DNA from: CAVUMR01 sp963742715
GTDB lineage: Bacteria > Actinomycetota > Actinomycetes > Mycobacteriales > Micromonosporaceae
DNA length: 64,000 bases
Direction: 5' to 3'
Assembly (NCBI GenBank): GCA_963742715.1
Contig: CAVUMR010000001.1
Location: 496,001-560,000, forward strand
This document shows positions 52,224 through 60,602 of this stretch, piece after piece. Made by a program: the position numbers and the translations under genes. Below the pieces are notes generated by a model. That model saw only the letters and a list, made by a program, of their open reading frames with translations. It did not search any database and had not been told where the DNA came from. Every line of letters starts with the position of its first letter. The stretch's first letter is position 1.

Positions 52224-53498
52224 TCAGGCTCCGGTACCGATCGCGGAAGCCCCCGACTGCATCGCCTTGGCCGCCGCGGCGGGGCTGGTGGTGCCCTTGG
52301 CCACCTTCTCCAGCTCGCCGTCGATCACTGTCGCCACCTGCTCCCAGGTCGCGATGGACGGGGCCGACTTCGCGTCCTTGAGCTGCTCGCCGAACGCGGC
52401 CAGCCGGGCGTCGGACTTCAGCGTCGAGTCGTCCCAGGCGCCCTGTACCGCGGGCAGGTCCTTGACCGTCTGGTACCACTTGATCTGGGTCTCCGGCTTG
52501 GACAGCCACTGGACGAACTTCCAGGCGCCGTCCCGGTTCTTGGCGTCCTTGAACACGGTGAGGTCACCGCCGCCGACGAACGAGGTACCGGACTTCTTGG
52601 TCGGCATGTGCGCCACGTCGTACTTGCTGTCGAAACCGGTACCGCCCTGCTCGGCGATGATCCCCATCTCCCAGGGGCCGGACACGAAAGCGCCCAGCTT
52701 GCCGTGTACGAAGTCACCCTCGACCGACTGCGGCATCGCCTTCGGCGACAGTCCGCCGTCGAAGAACGACTTGTAGTAGGTCAGCGCCTCGACCATCTCC
52801 GGCGTGTCCAGGTTGAACTTGTCGTCCTTGATGAGCTCGACACCGTTCTGCCAGGCCAGCGGGATGAACGTCTGCCAGGCACCGGTCTGGCCCGGCTGCA
52901 GCAGCAGCCCGTGGCCGGCGCCGCCCTTGCTCTTGAGCCCGGTGGCGAGGTTCTTCAGGTCGTCCCAGCTCTTCGGCGCGCTGGTGATCCCGGCCTTCGC
53001 GGCCAGGTCCTTGCGGTAGAAGATCAACCGGGTCTCGACGTACCACGGCACGCCGTAGGACTTGTCGTTCACGACGGTGGTGTCCCACGCGCCGGGGAAG
53101 AAGTCATCCTCGCTGATCAGGTCCGGTGGGGTCGGGTCGAGGGCACCGGACTTCGCGAACTCGGCCACCCAGGTGGTACCGAGCAGGGTCGCGTCCGGAG
53201 TCTGCCCGCCGGCGATCGCGGTGGAGATCTTGTCGTGCGCGGATTCCCACGGGACCGCGGTCACCTTGACCGTGGCGTCCGGGTTCTCCTTGGTGAATTC
53301 CTTGGCGAACTCACCGAGCTTCTCGCCCTCGGTACCCATGGCCCACACCGTGATGGTGCCCTTGGCCTTGCCGCTGCCCACCGATTTCGCCTCGTCCGCG
53401 CTGTCGCCAGAACCACGACCGCAACCGGTCAGGGCGAGCGCCGCAGCGAGGACCGTGGCGGTCAGGTACCGCGCGGTCGTCGTCGATACGGCCTTCAT
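52224..53498 (-). CDS. ABC sugar-binding lipoprotein
   Basis: 424 residues, family 1 solute-binding protein. Lipobox LALTGC puts the lipid Cys near residue 26. The fold is typical: GTITVWAMGTEGEKLGEFAK at the N-terminal lobe and DKWYQTV/NRDGAWKFVQWLSKPETQ near the C-terminal lobe. The ATG overlaps the end of the LacI-type gene by 4 bp, so regulator and importer are one operon. The ligand is unknown; adjoining enzymes point to beta-linked oligosaccharides. Confidence 0.93.
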   Translation of the reverse strand: MKAVSTTTARYLTATVLAAALALTGCGRGSGDSADEAKSVGSGKAKGTITVWAMGTEGEKLGEFAKEFTKENPDATVKVTAVPWESAHDKISTAIAGGQTPDATLLGTTWVAEFAKSGALDPTPPDLISEDDFFPGAWDTTVVNDKSYGVPWYVETRLIFYRKDLAAKAGITSAPKSWDDLKNLATGLKSKGGAGHGLLLQPGQTGAWQTFIPLAWQNGVELIKDDKFNLDTPEMVEALTYYKSFFDGGLSPKAMPQSVEGDFVHGKLGAFVSGPWEMGIIAEQGGTGFDSKYDVAHMPTKKSGTSFVGGGDLTVFKDAKNRDGAWKFVQWLSKPETQIKWYQTVKDLPAVQGAWDDSTLKSDARLAAFGEQLKDAKSAPSIATWEQVATVIDGELEKVAKGTTSPAAAAKAMQSGASAIGTGA

Positions 53499-54754
53499 GC
53501 CGTCACCTCCGGGAAATGTTCACCACAGCTCGATCGGATGACCAGCCGCGTGGGAAGGACGTCCCGGAGGACAGGCGCGCGGCGCGAGCCGGCAACCGGT
53601 ACGTCAGGGTCGAATGCTCGCTCCGGCGCTCGGCGATCGGCCGCCGTAGTGCCTCTCCCCGTTGCCTCGCGCCTTGGCTCGGTGGAAGAACTGAGGTCGC
53701 GGGCGTCCCCCGCGTCGCGACCGCGCCGGCCGAACCGTTCCCCGATCCGCTGGTGCAGCAGGCGCGCGCAGGCCGCGCCCAGCTCCCGCATCGGTTGGCG
53801 GACCGTGGTGAGTCCGGCATAACGGGCGGCCATGATGTCATCCCAGCCGGTGACCGCGACATCGGCCGGCACCCGCAGCGCGAGCTTCCGGGCCGCGTCC
53901 AGCACGCCGAGCGCGATCTCGTCGTTGGCGCAGACCAGGGCGTGCGGCCGGTGCTCGGGATCGGCCAGCAGGTGGTGCGCGGCCGCGGCACCGGCGTCCA
54001 CGTCGAACATGCACCGGACCGGCTCCACCGCAGCCGCCGAGCCGGTGGCCGCCAACGCCGCCCGGAAGCCGGCGTACCGGCCGGTCACATCGGCCGAGGC
54101 GTCCGGATCACCGAGAAAGGCGAACTTGGTGTACCCGTGGCCGAGCAGATGCTCGGTGAGCGTGATCGCGCTCTGCTGGTTCTCCGCGGTGATGCTGTCC
54201 ACCCGGCCGAGCGCGGGCCGGGCCAGCAGTACCAGTGGCAGCCCGGTGTCGGCGATCCGGCGTACCACGTCGTCGTCGACGGTACGGCCCATGATCACCA
54301 TGCCGTCGACCCGTCCGGCGAGGTCCTGGACCATCTCCTCGGCGGCCGGCCGGCCGAGCGTGGCCAGGATCAGCACGCTGCGACCCAGGTCGGCGGCGAC
54401 CTCCTCGTACCCGAGCACGACCTCCGCGTAGTACGGCCCGGCGAGCTCCGGAAACACGATCCCGCTGGCCGCGTGCTGCCCCTCGGCGAGCGAGCGGCCG
54501 AGCCGGCTCGGGGTGAAGTTGAGCTCCTCGGCGACGGCGACAATGCGGTCCCGGGTGTCCGCGGCCACCAGGTCGGATCCGCGCAGCGCGCGGGACACGG
54601 TCGCGATCGAGACGCCGGCGTGCCGGGCCACCTCGTAGATCGTCACCGGCTCGGGTCGCGGTTGCCCGGCGGGGTCCCGGGGCTGCCCGGGGTTGTGAGC
54701 ACCGCTGGCACCGTGGGGACCGCCGTCATCGGGGGATGTAAGCGCTTTCACCAC
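53495..54754 (-). CDS. LacI-family repressor of the sugar cluster
   Basis: 419 residues as drawn. The helix-turn-helix is VTIYEVARHAGVSIATVSRA near residue 37, followed by the periplasmic-binding-protein-like effector domain. Near the C terminus an Arg/Asp/Glu-rich stretch of about 60 residues (RRGRDAGDARD ... RRAPVLRD) interrupts the usual ending LPTRLVIRSSC. An operator-like palindrome lies inside the first codons of this frame (54737-54750), so translation may really begin further in, for example at the GTG of VTIYEVAR (54646). Confidence 0.88.
   Translation of the reverse strand: MVKALTSPDDGGPHGASGAHNPGQPRDPAGQPRPEPVTIYEVARHAGVSIATVSRALRGSDLVAADTRDRIVAVAEELNFTPSRLGRSLAEGQHAASGIVFPELAGPYYAEVVLGYEEVAADLGRSVLILATLGRPAAEEMVQDLAGRVDGMVIMGRTVDDDVVRRIADTGLPLVLLARPALGRVDSITAENQQSAITLTEHLLGHGYTKFAFLGDPDASADVTGRYAGFRAALAATGSAAAVEPVRCMFDVDAGAAAAHHLLADPEHRPHALVCANDEIALGVLDAARKLALRVPADVAVTGWDDIMAARYAGLTTVRQPMRELGAACARLLHQRIGERFGRRGRDAGDARDLSSSTEPRREATGRGTTAADRRAPERAFDPDVPVAGSRRAPVLRDVLPTRLVIRSSCGEHFPEVTA
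54737..54750. promoter_or_regulatory. LacI-type operator TGTAAGCGCTTTCA
   Basis: A 14-base near-palindrome with the AAGCGCTT core typical of LacI-family operators. It lies at the very 5' end of the repressor frame, where it could block transcription of the whole sugar cluster (autorepression). Confidence 0.7.
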
Positions 54755-54830
54755 GGGTGATGGTGCTCGCCCCGAAAACGACTGTCAAGTGGATCTAGCC
54801 GGTTTCGCACCGAATATCCGACGCCTGGGG

Positions 54831-55202
54831 TCAGGTCCAGCGCAGGACGCCTTTGCGCCAGGCATACAACAGGCCCAGCGCGAGTACCCCGACGAAGACC
54901 GCCATCTCCACGACGGTGGTGGCGCCGAAGCCGGGCCGGTCGTACACGACTGCCCATGGGAACAGGAACACGCTCTCCACCGCGAACAGCACGTACAGGT
55001 ACGCGTAGACGTAGTACCTGATCTGCGCCTGGGCCCAGTCGCCGCCGACCGGATCGAGCCCGCACTCGTAGCTGGTCAGCTTCGCCGGGGTCGGCCGGTG
55101 CGGACTGAGTAGCCGGTTCGCGGTGAAGGCGACCGTGAACACGCCGACGGCGACGATGAGGAGCAGCCCCAACGTCGCGTACGAGCCGAGGTAGCCGGAC
55201 AC
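54831..55202 (-). CDS. nuoA: complex I-type subunit NuoA
   Basis: 123 residues, three membrane helices, the normal NuoA length. Typical motifs: SYECGLDPVGGDWAQAQIRY and YVLFAVESVFLFPWAVVY (conserved acidic residues). The GTG start gives VSGYLGSYATLGLL; the 60 codons upstream are open but not NuoA-like. It stands alone, 76 bp before the LacI-type gene and 8.3 kb from nuoB. Confidence 0.92.
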   Translation of the reverse strand: MSGYLGSYATLGLLLIVAVGVFTVAFTANRLLSPHRPTPAKLTSYECGLDPVGGDWAQAQIRYYVYAYLYVLFAVESVFLFPWAVVYDRPGFGATTVVEMAVFVGVLALGLLYAWRKGVLRWT

Positions 55203-55461
55203 GAACCGGAGCCTACCGCCGGGCCCGGCACCAGGGCCGAACCCGCCGGGCCGCAACTGCCCCACGGCCGGCCGCGTGTAGTCGGTAGGACCGAGCCGGT
55301 CAACAGGGCGGATCGATGACAATCGGCCAGTTACCGCCCACGCAAGCGGAGGCACCCGGCATAGTGAGATCACTGCTTTCATCCGGACATCCGGTCAGCT
55401 CCGGATCCGTCCATTGTGGTCGGATCTGGGCGATTGGCTACGGCGCGGCCGGGCGGGAAAG

Positions 55462-56037
55462 ATGACTGCTGCCGTACCGCTCGCCGCCGTGACCGATCCG
55501 TCCTTGGCGGCCCTGTCCAAGGGGATCCGGATGTCCGCCGGGGAGGCCGAGTTCGTCGCGCTGTACCAGGCGCGCTTCTCCGATCTGGCCGCTCAGCTCT
55601 ACGCGTACACCGGTGACACCACCGAAGCGCAGGACCTGATCCAGGAGGCGTTCCTGCGGGCGTGGGAGCGCTGGCCGAAGATCAGCCGGTACGAAGACCC
55701 GGCCGCGTGGATCCGTCGGGTCGCCTGGAACCTCGCCACCAGCCGGCACCGCCGGCTCGCGGTGCGCCGCAGGGTGGCCGCGCGGACACCCCCGCCCGAG
55801 CCGGTACCGGCGCTGGATGCCGATCATGTGGCCCTGGTCGACGGCCTGCGCCGCATCGGCGAACGGCAGCGGCGTGCGCTGATCCTGCATTATCTGGCTG
55901 ACATGCCGATCGCGGACATCGCCCGGGAGACCGGGGTGCCGGAAGGCACCGTGAAGTCCTGGCTGCACCGCGGCCGGGCCGAGTTGGCCAAGCACCTGTC
56001 CGACACCGACATCGAGGGAGTGGCCGGTCGTGGCTGA
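55462..56037 (+). CDS. SigE-family ECF RNA polymerase sigma factor
   Basis: 191 residues from the ATG I chose (MTAAVPLAAV); a Met 23 codons later (MSAGEAEFVALY) is also plausible. Region 2: EFVALYQARFSDLAAQLYAY and AQDLIQEAFLRAWERW. Region 4: RQRRALILHYLADMPIADIA and GVPEGTVKSWLHRGRAELAK. It overlaps the next gene by 8 bp, the usual layout for a sigma factor and its membrane partner. Confidence 0.9.
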   Translation: MTAAVPLAAVTDPSLAALSKGIRMSAGEAEFVALYQARFSDLAAQLYAYTGDTTEAQDLIQEAFLRAWERWPKISRYEDPAAWIRRVAWNLATSRHRRLAVRRRVAARTPPPEPVPALDADHVALVDGLRRIGERQRRALILHYLADMPIADIARETGVPEGTVKSWLHRGRAELAKHLSDTDIEGVAGRG

Positions 56038-57010
56038 CGAGCTACCCCCTGACGAGCTGCCCACCGGCGACCTGTCCGGCTGGCTCCCCGGCACCCCACC
56101 GCCGGGCGAGCCGCCCACCGAAGACCTGTCCCCCGACCTCGACCGCCCGGTCGCCCGCTCGTTCCACCGGTACCGGGAGGCCGCCCGTACCGCGCTGCCG
56201 CCGCCGCGCGCGACGGCGCTGTTCGAGGTGGCCCGGGTACGCGCGCACCGCCGGCGGCTGATGACCGGGCTCGCCGCGGCCGGCGTCGCCGTCCTGGTGG
56301 CCGGCGGCGCGGTGGCCCATACGCTGCTGAACCCGCCGAGCGCACCGACCGCGGCCGGACGGAACGACGCCCCGCCGGCCGCCGGTGACGGTCCGGCCGG
56401 CACGCCGACCTCCCCCTCGGGGCAGACGCCGACCCCGGACCCACCGGCCAGCGCCGGTGGCCCGGCCGGACCGCTCGGAGTACGCACCATCGACCTGCGC
56501 CAGGCGACCGTGACGTTGCCGGCCTGGCACGGCGGGACGGGTTGCCCGCCCGGCCAGGTCCGGTTCACCGACGGCTCGGCGCGTCGGGCCGGCTTCGACT
56601 ACCAGATCCTTCCGGACCAGACCACCGCGGCGTACGGGGATGTGGACGGCCGGCCGGGCGAGGAGGCCCTCGCGCCGCTGTCCTGCGCCGCCGGCTCCGG
56701 CGGGGCCTTCCACGCGGTACTGGCGCTGCGGCTCGACCAGAAGCACAAGCTGCACGCCATGGGGTACGTGTTCCGCACCGACGATCCGACCGAGGGGCTC
56801 GGCTCGCTGAGCGTCGAGGACAACAACGTCGTACTCACCGTGCTGCGGCTCTCCCTCGGCCCGGCGTCGACACCGGAGCAGCTCCGGTACCACTGGAACG
56901 GCCACAAGTTCGTGACCGTCGACAGTTCGCCATCACCCACCGCGAGCGGGTCGCCACCCGTCAACCCGTCCGATCTGCCAGGATCAGGCACGCCTGCCCC
57001 GGGTGGGTAA
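56030..57010 (+). CDS. single-span membrane protein, probable anti-sigma partner
   Basis: 326 residues. A Pro/Asp/Glu-rich N terminus (VADELPPDELPTGDLSGWLP) and basic helix precede one membrane helix (LMTGLAAAGVAVLVAGGAVA). The outer part starts with a Pro/Ala/Thr linker and has a domain with two Cys (GTGCPPGQVRF; APLSCAAGSGG). No classic zinc-finger anti-sigma motif. Eight-base overlap with the sigma gene suggests that they act together; the anti-sigma role is inference from layout. Confidence 0.75.
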   Translation: MADELPPDELPTGDLSGWLPGTPPPGEPPTEDLSPDLDRPVARSFHRYREAARTALPPPRATALFEVARVRAHRRRLMTGLAAAGVAVLVAGGAVAHTLLNPPSAPTAAGRNDAPPAAGDGPAGTPTSPSGQTPTPDPPASAGGPAGPLGVRTIDLRQATVTLPAWHGGTGCPPGQVRFTDGSARRAGFDYQILPDQTTAAYGDVDGRPGEEALAPLSCAAGSGGAFHAVLALRLDQKHKLHAMGYVFRTDDPTEGLGSLSVEDNNVVLTVLRLSLGPASTPEQLRYHWNGHKFVTVDSSPSPTASGSPPVNPSDLPGSGTPAPGG

Positions 57011-57140
57011 ACCCGGGCTTGCCGCAAAAGCCGGAATCAGGCAGCCTGACTGAGGCCCATGCTGCGGGGGGCCACGCTTGGGGGCGGACCGGAAGGTACA
57101 GCAGTCGAGTGGGGGATCCCGCAACGCGGGAGGTGTGAAC

Positions 57141-57308
57141 ATGCGGTGGATCGCGATGGAGGTCGCCATCGCCCTGTGGTTGGTGTTCCTTGCCATCTGG
57201 GCGGTGGTGAAGCTGCGCGGCGGCACCCGCGAGCTGGAGAAGCTGCTCGACGACGAGCCGCTGGCTGGCGAGCCGGAGTTGCCGGTCGCGCGCCGCGGCC
57301 ATACCTGA
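57141..57308 (+). CDS. small single-span membrane protein, 55 residues
   Basis: Reads MRWIAMEVAIALWLVFLAIW, then AVVKLRGGTRELEKLLDDEP and a short tail. One membrane helix and an amphipathic, charged C terminus. GGGAGGT lies 7 bases before the ATG, which is convincing. No recognised family. It may belong with the sigma/membrane-protein pair 130 bp upstream. Confidence 0.75.
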   Translation: MRWIAMEVAIALWLVFLAIWAVVKLRGGTRELEKLLDDEPLAGEPELPVARRGHT

Positions 57309-57372
57309 CGTCGCCCCCGTCCTGAGCGGCCGGGCCGGCGAACCGCGAGCGCGCCATCGTGCGGGCCCCGCG

Positions 57373-58530
57373 TCAGTCGTGACCGGCCGGGACCGGCATC
57401 CGGCGGCGGATGCCCACCGGCGCCACCACGCAGGCCACCGCACACAGCAGCGCGATCGACCACATCGCGAGCGGTAGCCCGGTGAACTCGGCGATGCCGC
57501 CGATCAGCACCGGACCGATCAACCAGCCGGCGTATCCGCAGGTCGACACCGCCGCGATCGACGGACCGGCCGGCCCCGGCCCGGTGCCGGCAGCCCCGAA
57601 CAGCGTCGGCGTCACCACCGACAGGCCAAGCCCGAGCACGCCGAAGCCGATCACCACCCCGGCCACGCTGGCAGTCGCCAGCCCGGCGGACACCCCGACC
57701 AGGCCGATCACGGTACCGACCTGAACCGTCCGGGCCCGTCCCCACCGGGCCAGCACCCGGTCACCGACCAGCCGGCCCGCGGTCATGGCGAGCATGAACG
57801 CGGTGAAGCCCCAGCCCGCGACGCCGGGACTCGCGTCGAGCGACTCGCGCAGGTGTACCGCGGTCCAGTCCGCCGCGGCGCCCTCACACACGAGTACCGC
57901 GAACGCGGCCACCCCGAGCATGAGCAGCGAGCCGGTCGGCAGCGCGAACCGGACGGTCGGGGCACCGTCGGCATGTACCGGATCGGGCCGGAACGAGCCG
58001 GTCAGCGGCCACACCACCAGCAGAGACACCAGCCCGAGAGCGAGCAACTGGAGCCACAGCGGCACCTGCCACGCCGCGCCCAGGCTGCCGGCGGCCGAAC
58101 CGATCAACGCGCCGAGACTCCACGCCGCGTGGAAGCCGGTCAGTACCGGACGCCCGGCCGCCTGTTCGACGGTCACGCCCTGACTGTTCATCGCCACGTC
58201 CATGGAGCCGGTGATCGCGCCGATGAGCAGCAGCGTGATCCAGAGCGCGGCGTACCCGCCGGCCACGCCGACGAGCCACGAGCTCAGGCAGTACAGCGCC
58301 AGAATCGTCCTGGTGGTACGGGCGCTGCCCCACCGGCTGCACGCCGCGCCGGCCAGCGGCATCGCCACCATCGCACCGAGCGGCGCGGCGAACAGGGCCA
58401 GTCCGAGGGATCCGTCGGAGAGCGCGAGCGCGTGTTTGATGTCCGGAATCCGCGGCGCGAACGACGGGAACACCAGGCCGTTCGCGGCGAAAGTGGCCGC
58501 GATCGCGAGGCGGGCACGGGTCACGGACAC
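57373..58530 (-). CDS. MFS transporter (12 helices)
   Basis: 385 residues from GTG-TCC-GTG; a second GTG two codons in is equally possible. VTRARLAIAATFAANGLVFP and RIPDIKHALALSDGSLGLAL are typical of the YbjJ-like MFS group; MTAGRLVGDRVLARWGRART is the second motif A. Substrate unknown. It ends 64 bp from the small membrane protein gene, convergent with it. Confidence 0.88.
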   Translation of the reverse strand: MSVTRARLAIAATFAANGLVFPSFAPRIPDIKHALALSDGSLGLALFAAPLGAMVAMPLAGAACSRWGSARTTRTILALYCLSSWLVGVAGGYAALWITLLLIGAITGSMDVAMNSQGVTVEQAAGRPVLTGFHAAWSLGALIGSAAGSLGAAWQVPLWLQLLALGLVSLLVVWPLTGSFRPDPVHADGAPTVRFALPTGSLLMLGVAAFAVLVCEGAAADWTAVHLRESLDASPGVAGWGFTAFMLAMTAGRLVGDRVLARWGRARTVQVGTVIGLVGVSAGLATASVAGVVIGFGVLGLGLSVVTPTLFGAAGTGPGPAGPSIAAVSTCGYAGWLIGPVLIGGIAEFTGLPLAMWSIALLCAVACVVAPVGIRRRMPVPAGHD

Positions 58531-58576
58531 CCGACCACGGTAGATCGCGGGGGTCGGTACCGGCTGGTCAGGTGAG

Positions 58577-60157
58577 TCAGGACACCGGGACGTCGATGGT
58601 GTGCCAGCCGGTCGCGCCGTCCGGGTACGGCTCCGCGCGGTTGCTCGTCTGTACCGTCCCGGAGCTGTCGGTGGCCCGTACCCGGAGCGTGTGGTCGCCG
58701 CGGGTGGCCGACCAGCGGTACGTCCACAACCGCCAGGTGTCCGTGGTGGCCGCGTCGAGCAGCCGCGCCGGTGCCCACGGGTGGTCGTCGACCTGTACCT
58801 CGACCGCCTCGATGCCGACGTGCTGCGCCCACGCCACACCGGCCACGGTCACCTCGCCGGCCGACAGCTTCCGTCCCGAGCGGGGCGTGTCGATCCGGGA
58901 GCCGGTCTTGATCGGACCCTTGGCCGCCCAGCCCTGCCGTACCCAGTAGGCGTCGTACCCGTCGAACGTGGTCAGCTCCAGCTCGACCAGCCACTTGCAC
59001 GCGGACACGTAGCCGTACAGGCCGGGTACCACCATCCGTACCGGGAAGCCGTGCTCGATCGGCAGCGGTTCACCGTTCATCCCGATCGCGAGCATCGCGT
59101 CCCGACCGTCCAGGACTGCCGCGGTCGGCGTACCGATGGTCATGCCGTCCGAGGACCGGCTGACCAGTTGGCTCGCTTCCGGATGTACCCCCGCCTCGGT
59201 GAGCAGCTCGGCGAGCGGTGCGCCGATCCACCGGGCGGTGCCGATCAGCGATCCGCCGACCTCATTGGACACGCAGGTCAGCGTGATGTCGCGTTCGATC
59301 AGCGCGCGGCCGGCGAGGTCGGCGTAGCTGATCGTCAGCGGCCGGTCGACCATGCCGTGGATGCGCAGCCGCCAGTCCCTCGCGTCGAGTTGCGGCACGG
59401 TGAGCGCGGTGTCGATCCGGTAGAACGTGGCGTTCGGGGTGAAGAAGGACGACATCCCGTCCACCCGCGGTCCGGCGCTGACCGGCAGGGCGGACGCGCG
59501 GCTGGCCGGTACCGGAATCCGGGTCTCGGCGCGGGACCGCACCGCGGTGAACCGCACGTGCTGCAGGCCGCGGCCGGCGAGCCCGACGGCCACCGCGCCG
59601 ACGGTCGCGCCCACCCCGAGATAGAGGAACCGGCGCCGGTCGGACGTCCGTGGGTCGACCGTCGGGCGGCGGTCGGCGCCCGGGGACGAACCGGCCGGGC
59701 CGGCCGCCGCAGGGGTCGCGCTGGGGGGTGCCGCCCGGAGCAACCGGCGCAGGACGAACACGCCGGCGGCCGCCCCGAGCAGCGACGGGAGCATGTCCAG
59801 CGGCCCGCCGTCCGGCCGGGTCATCGCGGCGGCCGCCCCGATCACGCCGAACACGGCCACGCCGGCGACCCCGTAGCCGAACCGCACCAGTGCGAGCCGG
59901 CCGACCAGCGCCGCGAATGCGGCCAGCAGCAGGTAGATACCGAGCTGCAGCGCCAGCTTGTCGTGGGTGCCGAAGGTACTGATGCCGAATTCCTTGACCG
60001 GCCGGGGCGTCGCGTCGATTACCGCGCGACCGACCGAAACGACCGGTGACGCGGCCGGTCCGACGAACGCGGCCACCAATTCGGCGGCACCGATCGCGGA
60101 CGCCGCGGCGGCCAATCCGACCACCGCGCCGACCGCGAACCCGCGCCACCGGCTCAC
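58577..60157 (-). CDS. membrane-bound sulfite-oxidase-fold molybdopterin oxidoreductase
   Basis: 526 residues. Five membrane helices at the N terminus (about 1-130), a linker, one more hydrophobic segment (GVGATVGAVAVGLAGRG), then the Moco domain. The cofactor Cys is in ITLTCVSNEVGGSLIGTARW near residue 294. The dimer domain follows (SGRKLSAGEVTVAGVAWAQH; VQVDDHPWAPARLLDAATTD). The GTG start (VSRWRGFA) has GAAGGA upstream. Substrate unknown; this branch is often annotated as sulfite oxidase without proof. Confidence 0.9.
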   Translation of the reverse strand: MSRWRGFAVGAVVGLAAAASAIGAAELVAAFVGPAASPVVSVGRAVIDATPRPVKEFGISTFGTHDKLALQLGIYLLLAAFAALVGRLALVRFGYGVAGVAVFGVIGAAAAMTRPDGGPLDMLPSLLGAAAGVFVLRRLLRAAPPSATPAAAGPAGSSPGADRRPTVDPRTSDRRRFLYLGVGATVGAVAVGLAGRGLQHVRFTAVRSRAETRIPVPASRASALPVSAGPRVDGMSSFFTPNATFYRIDTALTVPQLDARDWRLRIHGMVDRPLTISYADLAGRALIERDITLTCVSNEVGGSLIGTARWIGAPLAELLTEAGVHPEASQLVSRSSDGMTIGTPTAAVLDGRDAMLAIGMNGEPLPIEHGFPVRMVVPGLYGYVSACKWLVELELTTFDGYDAYWVRQGWAAKGPIKTGSRIDTPRSGRKLSAGEVTVAGVAWAQHVGIEAVEVQVDDHPWAPARLLDAATTDTWRLWTYRWSATRGDHTLRVRATDSSGTVQTSNRAEPYPDGATGWHTIDVPVS

Positions 60158-60176
60158 CGCATGTCCTTCCGTCGCC

Positions 60177-60272
60177 GCTTCCTGGACAAGCACGCCCCGG
60201 CTTTCTTGGACGGCACGTCCTCGGCTTCTTGGGCAAGCACGCCCTCGGCTTCCTTGCGCAAGCATGTCCCCG
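60177..60272. repeat. four tandem repeats of about 24 bases
   Basis: Units start at 60177, 60200, 60224 and 60248, each of the form GCTTCNTGGNCAAGCACGCC plus CCTCG-like ending. The copies differ at several positions, so the array is not recent. Confidence 0.7.
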
Positions 60273-60342
60273 GCAGTCGCCGGGCGGCATTACGTCGCGG
60301 TGACATTCCGGCGGATCGGCGTCCGCCAATGCGTGATCCGCC

Positions 60343-60368
60343 GTGACTGTCACCACCGTGACAGTCAC
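60343..60368. promoter_or_regulatory. perfect 11-bp inverted repeat
   Basis: GTGACTGTCAC (60343-60353), 4-base spacer, GTGACAGTCAC (60358-60368). Too short a spacer to be a good terminator and not at a gene end; a regulator site upstream of korA or of the molybdoenzyme is the better guess. Confidence 0.5.
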
Positions 60369-60602
60369 CACGCGCTGACGGGCGGCGTGCGGCCGGCCCG
60401 CCTGAGAGGTATCTGTGGTGGTACGGGCGGTATGCGCAGCGCGGTCGATCATGATCGGCAGAGGTCGGGCAGCCGACTCTCCGGGCAGGTCGGACGGCTG
60501 GGGACCAGACGGGGCCGAACGACCGACGTAGCATCTCGGGTAGCGCACAGCACCGGTACCGAGTGCCTACGCCCGGTCGCCAAAAGGGGAGGTCAGACGC
60601 CT

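Larger units (their letters stand above)
60158..60602. other. 445-bp divergent promoter region
   Basis: Lies between the molybdoenzyme (minus) and korA (plus). It contains a four-copy tandem repeat and a perfect 11-bp dyad, listed separately. No convincing gene: open frames across it have no Shine-Dalgarno and are Arg-rich or repeat-derived. Confidence 0.55.
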
